Source: an uncultured Candidatus Binatia bacterium (GTDB taxonomy: Bacteria; Desulfobacterota; Binatia; Bin18). From it: DNA of 64,000 nucleotides. The stretch's first letter is position 1. Every line of letters starts with the position of its first letter. The stretch lies in assembly GCA_958296235.1 (NCBI GenBank), contig OY282457.1, forward strand, positions 3,715,338-3,779,337, read 5' to 3'. The notes under the pieces were generated by a model that saw nothing but the letters and a program-made list of their open reading frames with translations, ran no database searches and had not been told where the DNA came from. Made by a program: the position numbers and the translations under genes. Positions 1 to 9,718 of the stretch are shown here, one piece after another.

Positions 1-559
1 TGAATACGGAACGCTGGTCACGCTGCGCGGTGACATCTTTGAGGCCTGGAGCGTGTATAAAAGCGATACCGTTGCCCTGGACGCCTTTACGGCGCGGCGC
101 GGGGCACCGTCCGGGCGCGTCAACGAGCGGCGGGTTGAACTGGGCTGGCGGCCCACGCGCTGGAATCGCCTGGGCCATCTGCCCCAAGCCATGCCCTACT
201 CCATTCCCATCCTCACGCTCGGGGTTGGCGATGACGCCGCGCTCCTCAGGCTGGTGGGCGAACGGGCTGAGCGGCCCATAGACGGTCTGGTAGTCGCGAG
301 CCTGGGGGCCGGCAGCATTCCTCCAGCAACGCTCGGGCCGCTCCGTCGTCTCGCAGACGCGGGGCTGCCGGTGGTGTGTTGCTCCGGCGCGCCAAGCGGA
401 CCCACCGCGGCCACTGAGTACTATCCCGGTATGTATGCTGAACTGGCTGAGGCCGGCCTGATTATCGAGAATTTTCTCTCCCCGCGCAAAGCCCGCCTAC
501 GTCTGATGCTGAGTCTCGGGCTGGATATGCCGTACCGCCCGTTTGCGCGTGAGGCGTGA
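1..559 (+). CDS. L-asparaginase-like protein, C-terminal part (5' truncated by window edge)
   Basis: The reading frame is open from base 2 to the stop at 557-559, so the start lies outside the window. The visible 185 residues match the C-terminal half of the asparaginase/glutaminase family. They begin with a segment like the conserved one after the catalytic core (EYGTLVTLRGDIFEAWSVYK), then show a DGLVVASLGAGSIP stretch typical of the small domain, and end with the family's KARLRLMLSLGL helix. Family members hydrolyse asparagine to aspartate and ammonia. The catalytic Thr and Lys region is not visible, so activity cannot be judged. It converges with the next gene, 6 bp away. Confidence 0.8.
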   Translation, partial: EYGTLVTLRGDIFEAWSVYKSDTVALDAFTARRGAPSGRVNERRVELGWRPTRWNRLGHLPQAMPYSIPILTLGVGDDAALLRLVGERAERPIDGLVVASLGAGSIPPATLGPLRRLADAGLPVVCCSGAPSGPTAATEYYPGMYAELAEAGLIIENFLSPRKARLRLMLSLGLDMPYRPFAREA

Positions 560-565
560 CTCCGG

Positions 566-1612
566 TTACGACACTCTGGGCAAGACCTCTTTGCCAAACC
601 GCTCCAGCGAGGCCATGATTTTGTCGTGCTCCAGCCCGCCGAAATTTGCCAGCAGGCTGACGTTGGTGATCCCCATCGCCTGGATTTCCTGGATGCGCTC
701 GACGCACTGGTCCGGGTCGCCAAATATGACTTTGTGCGGATACAGATAGCCCTCATAGTCAAAGGTCTTGAAGGCATCCCTGAGACCCTTGTACGACCGA
801 TACTGATCGGAGTAGGCGTCTTCCGGGTTGGAGGCGACCACCGCGTTCAGATAGCGCAGCATGGCCTCGCGGGGCTCTTCTTTTGCCTTCCGCGCGGTCT
901 CGCCGCAATAAAAATGGTACACACCGAGGACTTCTGGAGCGTCTGTGTAGCCATGCGCCTGCCGGGTCTGTGTGAAGAGTTGGATGCGGCCCACTAAGGC
1001 TTCTGGATTGGGCTGGGCATAAGGAACGACCATGAGATGATAGCCCATCTTCCCGGTCCATTCGAACGATTCCGGCGTAAAAATACAGGCAACATAGACG
1101 GGTGGAGGTTTCTGGACGGGTTGCGGAATGACCTGGAGATTGCGGACCGTACGGAATGTCCCGTCGTGGGAGACGCGTTTTTCCGACCAGGCCTTCATGA
1201 TAATGGCGTGGGCTTCTTCAAACAGCGCCCGGCTGTCACCCATATCGCGCTCAAAGGCGTCGTACTCGCCTTTTTGAAATCCCCGCCCAATCCCGAACTC
1301 TAATCGCCCGCCCGATAAGCAGTCGAGCATGGCATACTCCTCTGCCAGCCGAATCGGGTCCTGGAGTGGCAGGAGGGCAATCCCGGAGCCGATTCGGATA
1401 TTCTTTGTGCGTTGGGCAACCGCGGCTCCAATTATGGGAACGGAGGGCAGATGGCCGCCGTAATGATAAAAATGATGCTCCGCAAACCAGACGGAGTGAA
1501 AGCCGAGCGCCTCCGCCTGATCGGTCTCGCTGAGCATGTCAAGATAGAATTGCTCATCGCTGGCGTGAAATTCCGGGAAGAAGCTGGGCAAATGAAAGAG
1601 TGAGATGCGCAT
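566..1612 (-). CDS. LLM-class flavin-dependent oxidoreductase
   Basis: A 348-residue protein of the bacterial luciferase-like monooxygenase family (F420- or FMNH2-dependent TIM-barrel enzymes). It opens with the usual first strand (MRISLFHLPSFFPEF), followed by the ETDQAEALGFHSVWFAEHHF segment typical of the family. The motif GGRLEFGIGRGFQ lies in the barrel near residue 108, and the C-terminal part has IFGDPDQCVERIQEI. Length is normal. The substrate cannot be inferred. It is one of two LLM proteins in the window; the other lies at 17.4-18.6 kb. The gene stands alone, convergent with the asparaginase fragment and divergent from the lytic transglycosylase. Confidence 0.88.
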   Translation of the reverse strand: MRISLFHLPSFFPEFHASDEQFYLDMLSETDQAEALGFHSVWFAEHHFYHYGGHLPSVPIIGAAVAQRTKNIRIGSGIALLPLQDPIRLAEEYAMLDCLSGGRLEFGIGRGFQKGEYDAFERDMGDSRALFEEAHAIIMKAWSEKRVSHDGTFRTVRNLQVIPQPVQKPPPVYVACIFTPESFEWTGKMGYHLMVVPYAQPNPEALVGRIQLFTQTRQAHGYTDAPEVLGVYHFYCGETARKAKEEPREAMLRYLNAVVASNPEDAYSDQYRSYKGLRDAFKTFDYEGYLYPHKVIFGDPDQCVERIQEIQAMGITNVSLLANFGGLEHDKIMASLERFGKEVLPRVS

Positions 1613-1802
1613 ATCGCCTCCTATTTTCCCTTTTCATAGCCGACTTTCTTCCCGGAAAGAAGGCGGGAGAGGCGGAATCTGTCCGTGGGTACGTTGAACT
1701 GAACGCGCGTGTTTGCTAGTTGGGAAACTCATTTACGTATATATGGAAAAAAGTGCAGCTCTGCATAAAGGCTGGTCGGTGGTATAGCAGGAGGGGGTGG
1801 CG

Positions 1803-3545
1803 ATGCAGGCAAAATGTTCGAGATGGCGCGCAGCGCTCCTGTTCGCCGTTGTGTTCGTCGGAGTTGGGGCAAGTGCCGCGCTTGGGACGATTGATAAGCC
1901 GGCGCGCGCAGCGTCTTCTCCGCTTCCCTATCCACAAGCCCTTCGACCCCAGGTCGAGTTCTGGATCAAGATTTTCAGCGCCTACTCGGAATACCAGGTC
2001 GTGATCCATGACGCGGTCTATTTGGACAAGGTGTATGCTGTCCTTGATTTTCGGCCGCTCTTAAAAAAGCATAGCGAGGCCAAAGTCCGTAAGCTGAAAG
2101 CCAAGCGGACGAGGCAGGAGCTCAAAAAAATCCGGGCCGCCCTGCATAAACTCCATAAACACGGCGCCAAAGGGCGGACGCTGAGCAGCCGTGAGAGAAA
2201 AATCCGGGCGCTTCTCAAAGATGTCAAAGGCCGCCACAAGTTCCGCACGGCCGCGGCGAAAGGGCGACTGCGGGCACAGTCCGGGATACGGGAGCGCTTT
2301 CAAGAGAGCCTGCGCCTGTCTGGCCGCTATCTGCCCAGGATGGAAAAGATATTCCGTCAAAAAGGACTCCCGGTTGTCCTGACCCGCCTGCCACTGATCG
2401 AGTCTTCTTTCAATATTAATGCCTATTCAAAAGTCGGCGCGGCCGGCATCTGGCAGTTCATGCCCGCGACTGGGCGCTTGTTTCTAAAGATTAACCATGT
2501 GGTTGACGAGCGCCTTGACCCCCTCATTGCTACTCGGGCCGCCGCCGACTTGCTCAAATCAAATTATGAAAGGCTGCAAACCTGGCCGCTGGCGGTTACG
2601 GCCTATAATCATGGTCCGTCCGGGATGGCGCGCGCTGTCCGGAAAGTCGGCACGCGCGATATTGCCACAATTATCCGCCGCTACAAAAGCCGGACATTCG
2701 GGTTTGCCTCACGGAATTTCTATGCCGAGTTGCTGGCGGCCATTGAGGTTGAGAAAAATAGCGCCAAATACTTCGGTCCCCTCAAGCGCGATCCCCTCCT
2801 CTGGTATGATGAAGTCGATCTCCAGCATTTTGTCTCGCTCGAAAATCTGGCCAGGGCTGCCAACACCAGCACTGAGCGGCTATTGGCGCTCAACCCGTCC
2901 TTTAGACGACTGGTTCGGAACGGGAAGCTCCACGTCCCACGCGGCCACCGTTTGCGTATCCCGGCCGGCGCGCGGAAAGACTTTACCCGGCGTTACGCTG
3001 CGCTCAGCCCTAAGGCCAAGGCTGACCAACAGGTCGCTGCCTTTGATTTTCATAGGGTCCGGAGCGGGCAGACGCTAGGCGTCATTGCGCGGCGCTATGG
3101 GACGAGCGTTCGGGCTCTGCAACGCCTGAACGGACTCAGAAGCGCACATCTCATCCGCGTCGGCCAACGTCTGCGCGTCCCGCTGAAGGGGAAGCGCCGG
3201 CGGGTGGCGCGGGCAGCTTCGCCGGACGGGACGCATATTGTGCGTCGGGGAGAATCGCTCGGAAAAATCGCCCAACGCTATAAAACAACGGTGGCGGCAC
3301 TCCAGCAGCTCAACGGCATCAAAAACGCCGCGCTGATACCGGTCGGGAAAAAACTGCGCGTCTCGGCCAACGCGCCCGGCAAAGCCAAAGTGCGGTATGT
3401 CAAACACCGGGTTCGCCCAGGCCAAACACTGGGCAGTATCGCCCGGCGTTACGGCACAAAGGTGTCGACCCTCAAGCGTCTGAATGGTGTGAAGAACGAC
3501 AAACGCCTGCAAATCGGCCAGGTGCTGCGCATTCCAACCGGCTAA
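1803..3545 (+). CDS. Exported LysM-containing lytic murein transglycosylase (MltD-like)
   Basis: A 580-residue peptidoglycan hydrolase. The ATG at 1803 is chosen because AGGAGG at 1789-1794 lies 8 bases upstream; the in-frame GTG at 1797 is too close. A signal peptide (RAALLFAVVFVGVGASA) leads, then a basic, probably helical linker. The SLT catalytic domain spans about residues 180-310, with the catalytic Glu in RLPLIESSF and the motifs AAGIWQFMPATG and TAYNHG. Three LysM repeats follow at about residues 420-465, 475-520 and 535-580, each with a G(Q/E)(T/S)LG start. Such enzymes cleave the MurNAc-GlcNAc bond and act in wall remodelling. The MltD name rests on domain order only. Confidence 0.9.
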   Translation: MQAKCSRWRAALLFAVVFVGVGASAALGTIDKPARAASSPLPYPQALRPQVEFWIKIFSAYSEYQVVIHDAVYLDKVYAVLDFRPLLKKHSEAKVRKLKAKRTRQELKKIRAALHKLHKHGAKGRTLSSRERKIRALLKDVKGRHKFRTAAAKGRLRAQSGIRERFQESLRLSGRYLPRMEKIFRQKGLPVVLTRLPLIESSFNINAYSKVGAAGIWQFMPATGRLFLKINHVVDERLDPLIATRAAADLLKSNYERLQTWPLAVTAYNHGPSGMARAVRKVGTRDIATIIRRYKSRTFGFASRNFYAELLAAIEVEKNSAKYFGPLKRDPLLWYDEVDLQHFVSLENLARAANTSTERLLALNPSFRRLVRNGKLHVPRGHRLRIPAGARKDFTRRYAALSPKAKADQQVAAFDFHRVRSGQTLGVIARRYGTSVRALQRLNGLRSAHLIRVGQRLRVPLKGKRRRVARAASPDGTHIVRRGESLGKIAQRYKTTVAALQQLNGIKNAALIPVGKKLRVSANAPGKAKVRYVKHRVRPGQTLGSIARRYGTKVSTLKRLNGVKNDKRLQIGQVLRIPTG

Positions 3546-3640
3546 AGAGCAGCCTGGCCTCTGGACATCATCTTTCAGCGGAGACTCGGCGGCGTCCTTG
3601 ACGCCGGTCAACAACTCCGATTCCCCCACTTCTCACCAGG

Positions 3641-3841
3641 ATGCTACGATGTGAGCCGGGTGCGAAAGGGAGGTCGGGTGGGCTATGCCGCGCGCAAGAC
3701 CGCCCGCGTCTGTTGACCGGCCTGGTCGAATCCTCCCTGCTGGACTATCTTCGAGACCGCCAAACCGATAAATTAAACACGCTTTTACAGCAGACGCTGG
3801 GGGAGGCGTATACCCTGGAGCGTCTCGCCTTTTCGTGGTGA
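3641..3841 (+). CDS. Small ORF of unknown function before the cytochrome assembly gene
   Basis: An open frame of 66 codons whose last 42 residues (from LLTGLVESSLLDYLRDRQ) look like a real amphipathic helical protein tail, while the N-terminal 24 residues look random. No good ribosome binding site precedes the ATG. It ends just before the next gene's start. It may be the intact end of a gene whose 5' part has decayed. No family is recognised. The rest of 3546-3640 shows nothing coding. Confidence 0.3.
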   Translation: MLRCEPGAKGRSGGLCRAQDRPRLLTGLVESSLLDYLRDRQTDKLNTLLQQTLGEAYTLERLAFSW

Positions 3842-3849
3842 GTGACCGT

Positions 3850-4665
3850 ATGGAAGTCTGGCTGCTGACACTGACACTGCTGCTTTATCTGCTCAGCACG
3901 GCGAGCTTTATTGTTGGGCTGCTTTCCGCCCGGCCCGTCGTGCGGACGGTAGCGCCGAGTTGCCTGCTGGCTGCCTGCTTGTGCCATGCCGGCGCTATTG
4001 CGGTCCGGTCTCTCACGGTCGGCTATTTTGCGGTCACAGAGGTGTATGAAGCCCTCTCCTTTTTTGCCTGTCTCACCGCGGGCATCGGGCTGCTGGTCCA
4101 GTGGCGGCTGCCGGTTTCCATTCTCGGCGCTATTGTGAGTCCCATCGGGTTTATCCTGACCCTTGGCGTGTATGTCTTTTACGCCCAGGCGCGGGCGCTG
4201 CCGCCGACGCTGCAAAGCGCCTGGCTGCCCATTCATGTCACTGCTGCCTTTCTTGGCTATGCCGTCTTTGTCGTCGCCTGTAGTGCCAGTCTGGTCTATC
4301 TGGTCCAAGAAAAGCACCTCAAACAGAAAAAAGCCTCTTCATTTCTCCGCCGCTTGCCTTCGCTGGAAACCCTCGATCATTTGAACTACCGCTCCCTGGC
4401 CTGGGGTTTTCTCCTCTTGACCCTCGGGCTGTTAAGCGGCGCGGTCTGGGCCGAGTATGCCTGGGGACATTTCTGGATATGGGAGCCGCGGCTTATCTTG
4501 TCCGTAGTGACCTGGATCCTCTATGCGCTGCTGCTCCACTATCGGAGTGCCGGCTGGCGTGGCCGGCGGGCGGCAACGCTGACGATTGTATGCTTTGCCG
4601 TGCTGGTGGTTTCCTTTGTTGGGGTCCAGTTTTTCCCCGGACGACACGGAGGTCAATTTGGCTAG
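3850..4665 (+). CDS. Cytochrome c assembly protein, CcsA/YpjD-like integral membrane protein
   Basis: A 271-residue membrane protein with about eight hydrophobic segments. ATG 3850 is preferred because GGTGAG at 3836-3841 sits 8 bases upstream; a GTG at 3835 is also open. It has the family signatures WLPIHVTAAFLGYAVF, LDHLNYRSLAWGF and the tryptophan-rich loop WGHFWIWEPR, plus a late His in PGRHGGQF. CcsA-type proteins handle haem for cytochrome c maturation; YpjD homologues sit next to hemA in many bacteria, as here. The tryptophan-rich motif differs from the usual WGxYWxWDPKE: the Asp is Glu and the KE pair is RL. It overlaps hemA by 8 bp, so the two are translationally coupled. Confidence 0.85.
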   Translation: MEVWLLTLTLLLYLLSTASFIVGLLSARPVVRTVAPSCLLAACLCHAGAIAVRSLTVGYFAVTEVYEALSFFACLTAGIGLLVQWRLPVSILGAIVSPIGFILTLGVYVFYAQARALPPTLQSAWLPIHVTAAFLGYAVFVVACSASLVYLVQEKHLKQKKASSFLRRLPSLETLDHLNYRSLAWGFLLLTLGLLSGAVWAEYAWGHFWIWEPRLILSVVTWILYALLLHYRSAGWRGRRAATLTIVCFAVLVVSFVGVQFFPGRHGGQFG

Positions 4666-5980
4666 TCTTGTCCAGCCGGTCTCCTCCCTCATGGTGGTTG
4701 GCCTCAACCATCACACCACGCCGGTCGAACTCCGGGAGCAGCTCGCTTTTAATGACGGCGCTTTGGATGCGTCTTTACCGCGGCTCGTGGATACGGAGAC
4801 CATCCGAGAGGGAGCGATCCTCTCGACCTGCAACCGCGTTGAGGTGGTCGCCCATACCCCAAATCTGGATGCGGCGAATGAGAAGATTCGCGTGTTTTTA
4901 GCCGAAGAACAGCGCGTGTCGCTGCCCCGCTTTGCGCCCTACCTCTACACCTATATCAATCAGGAGGCGGTCAGCCATTTGTTTCGCGTTGCCTCAAGTC
5001 TCGATTCTCTGGTGGTTGGTGAGCCCCAGATTTTAGGTCAGGTGAAAGACGCCTATAACGCGTCTTCCGCGCTCGGTACCCTGGGAACTGTGCTACACCG
5101 CTGTTTCCACAAATCGTTCTCGGTTGCCAAGCGGGTGCGAACCGAGACTGGCATTGCGGCCAAAGCGGTGTCGGTAAGCGCTGCGGCAGTTGATCTGGCC
5201 TGCACGATTTTTGACCATCTGGAAGACAAGACGGCCATGGTCATTGGGGTGGGCGAGATGGGCGAGCAAGCCGTTCGTCATCTGCGCGGACGAGGGGTCG
5301 GCACTATCATGGTGACCAATCGCACCTTTCGCCGTGCGGTTGAACTCGCCCGGACCTGCAACGGAACAGTCGTGCCGTTTGATCAACTGGATAAACATCT
5401 CCACCTTACCGACGTGGTGATAGGTTCTGCCGGCAGCCCACATTATGTGCTGCATTCCGGCATGGTCGAAGAGGCGCTTGAAGAGCGCAAACGGAGTCCC
5501 ATGTTTCTGATCGACTTAGGGGTGCCGCGCAACTTCGACCCGCGTCTGAACAATCTTGATAATGTCTTTTTGTATGACATTGATGATCTGGAGCAGGTGG
5601 TTGAAGATCATAAAGGGGAGCGCCAGGTTGAGGCTGTTAAAGCCGAAGCCATTGTGGCCGAGGAGGTGAAAAAATTCTGGCGCTGGTTTATCAACCAGGA
5701 GGTGACCCCCACAATTGTGGCGCTCCGAGAACAGGCCGAGCTGATCCGCGCGCGTGAAGTGGAAAAGGCCCTGGCCGGACTTGTCGATCTCTCACCCCAG
5801 GCAAAGGAATCGATCGACGCCCTGACCCGCTCCCTGACGAACAAGCTGCTCCATCCCCCGCTCGCGTATCTCAAGCAGCGTCACCACAACGACGCCACGC
5901 GTGACGCCGAATACGCCCAGGAGACGGCTTCGCCTCACGTTATCCGTCAGATATTCGGTCTTGATATCCACGAAGAATAG
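4658..5980 (+). CDS. hemA: Glutamyl-tRNA reductase
   Basis: Catalyses NADPH-dependent reduction of glutamyl-tRNA to glutamate-1-semialdehyde, the first step of C5-pathway tetrapyrrole synthesis. A TTG start at 4658 is proposed: it is in frame and GGAGG at 4648-4652 lies 5 bases upstream. The alternative ATG at 4691 has no clear Shine-Dalgarno. With TTG the protein is 440 residues, normal for the family. It shows VVGLNHHTTPVELRE, the catalytic Cys in ILSTCNRVEV, VGEPQILGQVKDAY, the nucleotide-binding GVGEMGEQ and the C-terminal dimerisation helices. hemC follows 20 bp downstream. Confidence 0.96.
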   Translation: MASLVQPVSSLMVVGLNHHTTPVELREQLAFNDGALDASLPRLVDTETIREGAILSTCNRVEVVAHTPNLDAANEKIRVFLAEEQRVSLPRFAPYLYTYINQEAVSHLFRVASSLDSLVVGEPQILGQVKDAYNASSALGTLGTVLHRCFHKSFSVAKRVRTETGIAAKAVSVSAAAVDLACTIFDHLEDKTAMVIGVGEMGEQAVRHLRGRGVGTIMVTNRTFRRAVELARTCNGTVVPFDQLDKHLHLTDVVIGSAGSPHYVLHSGMVEEALEERKRSPMFLIDLGVPRNFDPRLNNLDNVFLYDIDDLEQVVEDHKGERQVEAVKAEAIVAEEVKKFWRWFINQEVTPTIVALREQAELIRAREVEKALAGLVDLSPQAKESIDALTRSLTNKLLHPPLAYLKQRHHNDATRDAEYAQETASPHVIRQIFGLDIHEE

Positions 5981-6000
5981 GCCGCCGCCCCTCGCAGGCT

Positions 6001-6927
6001 ATGCGCACCATCATCCGAATCGGAACGCGAAGCAGCCCCCTGGCGCTGTGGCAGGCGCAGTGGGTGAAAGACCGGTTGGCGCAGCACTGGCCGGCCCTCA
6101 GGGTTGAGCTGGTTCCGGTCAAAACCTCCGGTGATCGGTTCCAGAACATCTCTTTGTCCCGGCTGGGCGGCAAAGGGCTGTTTGTGAAGGAGATTGAAGA
6201 GGCGCTCCAGGCCGGCCGGGTTGATCTGGCGGTCCACTCGGTCAAAGACGTGCCGGCCGTCTTGCCCTCGGGACTCACCCTGAGTGTTATTCCGCAGCGG
6301 GAAGACCCTCGGGATGTCTTGATCTCGCCCAATGGGGAAACCCTGGATGAGCTGCCTGAGGGTGCCCGAGTCGGGACGAGTAGCCTGCGCCGTCAGGCTT
6401 TATTGCTTCATCTCCGGCCCGATCTCGACATCGCAATGCTGCGCGGCAATGTCGAGACTCGCTTGCGCAAACAGCGCGCTGGGGAGGTTGAGGCGACGAT
6501 TCTGGCCGCGGCCGGTCTCAAGCGGCTCGGTCTCATGCCGGCGCGGAGCCATATCCTGGATGAGCGGGTCTTTGTCCCGGCTGTCGGACAGGGGGCGCTC
6601 GGCATTGAAACACGCGCCGGCGCGGAGGTTGAAGAACTCCTCCGGCCACTGCATCATGTTGAAACCGCACTGGCTGTCCTGGCCGAGCGGGCCTTCTTAG
6701 GTCGGCTGGGTGGCAGTTGTCGCACCCCACTCGCGGCCCAGGCCACCGCCCGGACTGAAGGCGTCAGGCTTGTGGGCCTGATTGCCAGCCCGGACGGGCA
6801 AATCGTGCTGCGTGGGCATGAACACGGTCCTCCCGGAACTGCCGAGCAACTGGGTATCAGGCTCGCTGAGCGTCTGTTGGTCCAGGGTGGGAACGAGATA
6901 TTGGCTCGGTTGGAGCAGGAAGGCTGA
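6001..6927 (+). CDS. hemC: Porphobilinogen deaminase (hydroxymethylbilane synthase)
   Basis: Polymerises four porphobilinogen units into hydroxymethylbilane. The 308-residue length is standard. Visible signatures are IRIGTRSSPLALWQA at the N-terminus, LFVKEIEEALQAGRVDLAVHSVKDVP, VGTSSLRRQA, and the dipyrromethane-cofactor Cys in the LGRLGGSCRTPLAA motif at about residue 240. The gene lies within the hem operon, 11 bp before the cobA-hemD fusion. Confidence 0.97.
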   Translation: MRTIIRIGTRSSPLALWQAQWVKDRLAQHWPALRVELVPVKTSGDRFQNISLSRLGGKGLFVKEIEEALQAGRVDLAVHSVKDVPAVLPSGLTLSVIPQREDPRDVLISPNGETLDELPEGARVGTSSLRRQALLLHLRPDLDIAMLRGNVETRLRKQRAGEVEATILAAAGLKRLGLMPARSHILDERVFVPAVGQGALGIETRAGAEVEELLRPLHHVETALAVLAERAFLGRLGGSCRTPLAAQATARTEGVRLVGLIASPDGQIVLRGHEHGPPGTAEQLGIRLAERLLVQGGNEILARLEQEG

Positions 6928-6938
6928 GGGGAACGCGT

Positions 6939-8474
6939 ATGCCGACTGGGAAGGTATACTTGGTTGGAGCCGGGCCGGGGGACCCCGGACTGCTGACTCT
7001 TAAGGGCAAACGCTGCCTCGAACAGGCGGATGTTGTTATCTACGACTATCTGGTCGATATTCGCCTGCTGGATTATGTCCGGCCCGAAGCCACCCTGCTC
7101 TACGCCGGAAAACGGGGAGGAGGCCGCGCCGTTCCGCAGCAGACCATTACTGCCCTCATGCGTGAGCACGCCGCAAACGGCAAAGTCGTCACCCGGCTCA
7201 AGGGCGGTGACCCTCTGCTGTTCGGCAGAGGAGGCGAGGAGGCGGAGGAGCTGGTAGCGGCCAATATCCTGTTTGAAATTATTCCTGGGGTCTCCTTGGC
7301 CACTGCCGCGCCGGCCTATGCCGGCATTCCCTTGACCCACCGCGACCACGCCTCCGCAGTGACGATCGTTTCCGGGCATAAAGAGGTATGGGAAACCGCG
7401 CCCCACCTGAATTGGGCCACCCTGGCTGGAGTGGGCGGCACCCTGGTTTTCCTGATGGGGACGCCACAACTGCAAAACAATATGCAACGTCTCATGGAGT
7501 TCGGCCTGCCTGCCGAGACCCCGATTGCGCTGATCCGCGGGGGGACAAAGGCCGACCAGGACGTGCTTACCGGAACGGTTGGGAGTATTGCCGAGCGGGC
7601 AGCTGCGCGCGCCTTTGCGCCACCCGCGGTGGTTGTCGTTGGCGATGTTGTCCGACTCCGCGACCGGTTGCGCTGGTTTGAATCCCAACCCCTCTTTGGC
7701 AAACGCATTGTGATTACCCGTCCTCGGACTCAGGCGAGCCGTTTTGCCGACCTGCTCGAACAGCACGGGGCAGAGGTCTTTCGTTTTCCTCTGATCGAAA
7801 CGGCGCCGCTGGATTCCTCCGCCGCCCTGGACGCTGCCCTGGATGACTTGGCTCGTTATGACTGGCTCGTCTTTACGAGTGTGAATGGCGTGCGTTATTT
7901 TTTTGAACGCGTGCAAGCCCGGCAGCGAGACATCCGCAGCCTGGGAGGTATCCGTATTGCTGCGATTGGGCCGGAAACCGCGCGTTCGATACAGGCCCGC
8001 CATCTCCGGGTTGACGCCATGCCCGGCGAATATCGGGCCGAAGCGCTCATACCGGTGCTCAAAGCAGAAAAGGCGCAGCGCATCCTGCTGCCCCGCGCTG
8101 CCGAGGCCCGGGCCATTTTGCCCCAGGAATTGCGTGCGTCCGGCACCCAGGTTGACGAGATCGCAATCTATCGCACCATCCGGCCCCGGAACCGAGACGA
8201 AACGCTGCGTGATATGCTACGCGCCGGGCAGATTGATCTGCTGACGTTTACCAGTTCCAGCACGGTCCGAAACTTTATGGCGTGTCTGGCCGGAGAAGAG
8301 AGCGCCGCCTTACTGGGCCATGCCCGGATCGGGTGTATTGGACCGATCACCGCCGCGACCGCCCAAGAATACGGCTTGACCGTGGCGGTCCAGCCGTCGG
8401 CCTATACGATTCCAGCTTTTGTTGAGGCCATTGTTGCATATTTCCGTACAGCCAATGATATGATGACACGCTAA
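6939..8474 (+). CDS. cobA-hemD: Bifunctional uroporphyrinogen-III C-methyltransferase / uroporphyrinogen-III synthase
   Basis: A 511-residue fusion. Residues 1 to about 245 are a SAM-dependent uroporphyrinogen-III methyltransferase ([15 protein letters not shown] at the N-terminus, [39 protein letters not shown]). Residues 255-505 are a HemD-type synthase ([48 protein letters not shown]). The protein therefore makes uroporphyrinogen III and can divert it to precorrin-2, the branch to sirohaem or cobalamin. This fusion is known in several anaerobic and delta-proteobacterial lineages. Spacing to hemC is 11 bp and to hemB 16 bp, as expected for one transcript. Confidence 0.96.
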   Translation: MPTGKVYLVGAGPGDPGLLTLKGKRCLEQADVVIYDYLVDIRLLDYVRPEATLLYAGKRGGGRAVPQQTITALMREHAANGKVVTRLKGGDPLLFGRGGEEAEELVAANILFEIIPGVSLATAAPAYAGIPLTHRDHASAVTIVSGHKEVWETAPHLNWATLAGVGGTLVFLMGTPQLQNNMQRLMEFGLPAETPIALIRGGTKADQDVLTGTVGSIAERAAARAFAPPAVVVVGDVVRLRDRLRWFESQPLFGKRIVITRPRTQASRFADLLEQHGAEVFRFPLIETAPLDSSAALDAALDDLARYDWLVFTSVNGVRYFFERVQARQRDIRSLGGIRIAAIGPETARSIQARHLRVDAMPGEYRAEALIPVLKAEKAQRILLPRAAEARAILPQELRASGTQVDEIAIYRTIRPRNRDETLRDMLRAGQIDLLTFTSSSTVRNFMACLAGEESAALLGHARIGCIGPITAATAQEYGLTVAVQPSAYTIPAFVEAIVAYFRTANDMMTR

Positions 8475-8490
8475 GCTGATTGGAGTCCCT

Positions 8491-9477
8491 ATGTCTTTTC
8501 CCAGCCACCGGCCCCGCCGCCTGCGACGCAGTGAGAACCTGCGTCGGATGACGAGAGAAACCCATCTGCGGGTGGATAACCTGATTATGCCGTTATTCAT
8601 CGTGCCCGGCGCGAGGGTGGAAAATCCGATTGGGTCTATGCCCGGTATTGCCCAACTCTCGGTTGATCGGGCCGTAGAAGAGTGCAAGCAGATTCGAGAC
8701 CTTGGGATTCCCGGCGTGATCTTATTTGGTATCCCGGATGAGAAAGACGCGGTCGGCTCTGATGCTTATAGCGACAATGGCATCATCCAACGTGCCCTGC
8801 GCGCGCTCAAAGAAGCAGTGCCCGGACTCACGCTGATCACCGACGTCTGCTTGTGCGAGTACACCGACCACGGACATTGCGGTCTTGTCAAAGGCAACGA
8901 TGTTGATAATGACGCAACGCTTGAACTCCTGGTGAAAGAGTCGCTCTCGCATGTCCGAGCCGGGGCAGATATGGTCGCGCCGTCTGATATGATGGACGGC
9001 CGGGTCGGGGCTATTCGTCGGGCGCTCGACCAGCAGGGCTTTCCGCATATTCCGATTATGGCCTACGCGGCAAAATTTGCGTCCGGCTTTTATGGCCCCT
9101 TCCGCGAGGCGGCAGAATCGACGCCTCAGTTTGGGGATCGACGCTCCTATCAGATGGACCCCGCCAATGGAGACGAAGCGATCCGGGAAGTTGCCCTTGA
9201 TATTGAAGAAGGGGCGGACATTGTCATGGTCAAACCCGCGTTGCCGTATCTCGATATTATCCGCCGAGTCAAGGAGGAATTCGGCCACCCGCTGGCCGCC
9301 TATAACGTGAGTGGGGAATACGCTATGCTCAAAGCCGCGGCCCTGAACGGCTGGCTGGACGAGGAGCGTGTCATGCTCGAAGCCCTGACGAGCATCAAGC
9401 GAGCCGGCGCCGATCTTATTTTGACGTATTTTGCCAAGGATGCGGCGCGGATACTGGAGCAGGGCCGGGCGACGTAA
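8491..9477 (+). CDS. hemB: Delta-aminolevulinic acid dehydratase (porphobilinogen synthase)
   Basis: Condenses two 5-aminolevulinate molecules to porphobilinogen. The 328 residues match the family. The motif [14 protein letters not shown] has three cysteines, the signature of the zinc-dependent form. The two active-site lysines are visible in [16 protein letters not shown] and in [11 protein letters not shown]. The last hem gene of the operon; hemL is not in the window. Confidence 0.97.
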   Translation: MSFPSHRPRRLRRSENLRRMTRETHLRVDNLIMPLFIVPGARVENPIGSMPGIAQLSVDRAVEECKQIRDLGIPGVILFGIPDEKDAVGSDAYSDNGIIQRALRALKEAVPGLTLITDVCLCEYTDHGHCGLVKGNDVDNDATLELLVKESLSHVRAGADMVAPSDMMDGRVGAIRRALDQQGFPHIPIMAYAAKFASGFYGPFREAAESTPQFGDRRSYQMDPANGDEAIREVALDIEEGADIVMVKPALPYLDIIRRVKEEFGHPLAAYNVSGEYAMLKAAALNGWLDEERVMLEALTSIKRAGADLILTYFAKDAARILEQGRAT

Positions 9478-9498
9478 CGTCAGTAGAGCGTGTCTGTC

Positions 9499-9672
9499 AT
9501 GTCCCAAAAGAAAAAGAAACCGGCTGTCGTGTCTGCGCTCGACGCGCTCCGCCGGGTACGGAAAGAACTCCCGCCACCGGCTCGTCAGCAAGCGGATGAA
9601 AAAAAATATCAGCGTCCGGTTGCCCGGCGGGAGACCAGAAAAGAGATTGAGCGCTCCAGGCAAGAGGAGTAG
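9499..9672 (+). CDS. Small, highly basic hypothetical protein
   Basis: A 57-residue ORF starting at ATG 9499 (MSQKKKKPAVVSALDALRR), just after hemB. It is rich in Lys, Arg, Glu and Gln, with no membrane segment, and is probably helical and partly disordered. No family is recognised and no strong Shine-Dalgarno is seen. It may be the end of the hem transcript. Codon use is like its neighbours, which supports it being real, but this is tentative. Confidence 0.4.
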   Translation: MSQKKKKPAVVSALDALRRVRKELPPPARQQADEKKYQRPVARRETRKEIERSRQEE

Positions 9673-9718
9673 AGTGCACAGAATGAAGACGGATATGCGC
9701 AAGAGGAGGCAGTCTCTC

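Noticed and set aside
3719..3745. tRNA T-loop-like bases (GGTCGAATCC)
   Set aside because: One base short of the GGTTCGAATCC consensus and no acceptor or anticodon stem could be drawn around it.
6654..8003. Open frame of 449 codons on the minus strand
   Set aside because: Antisense shadow of hemC and cobA-hemD, which have clear motifs.
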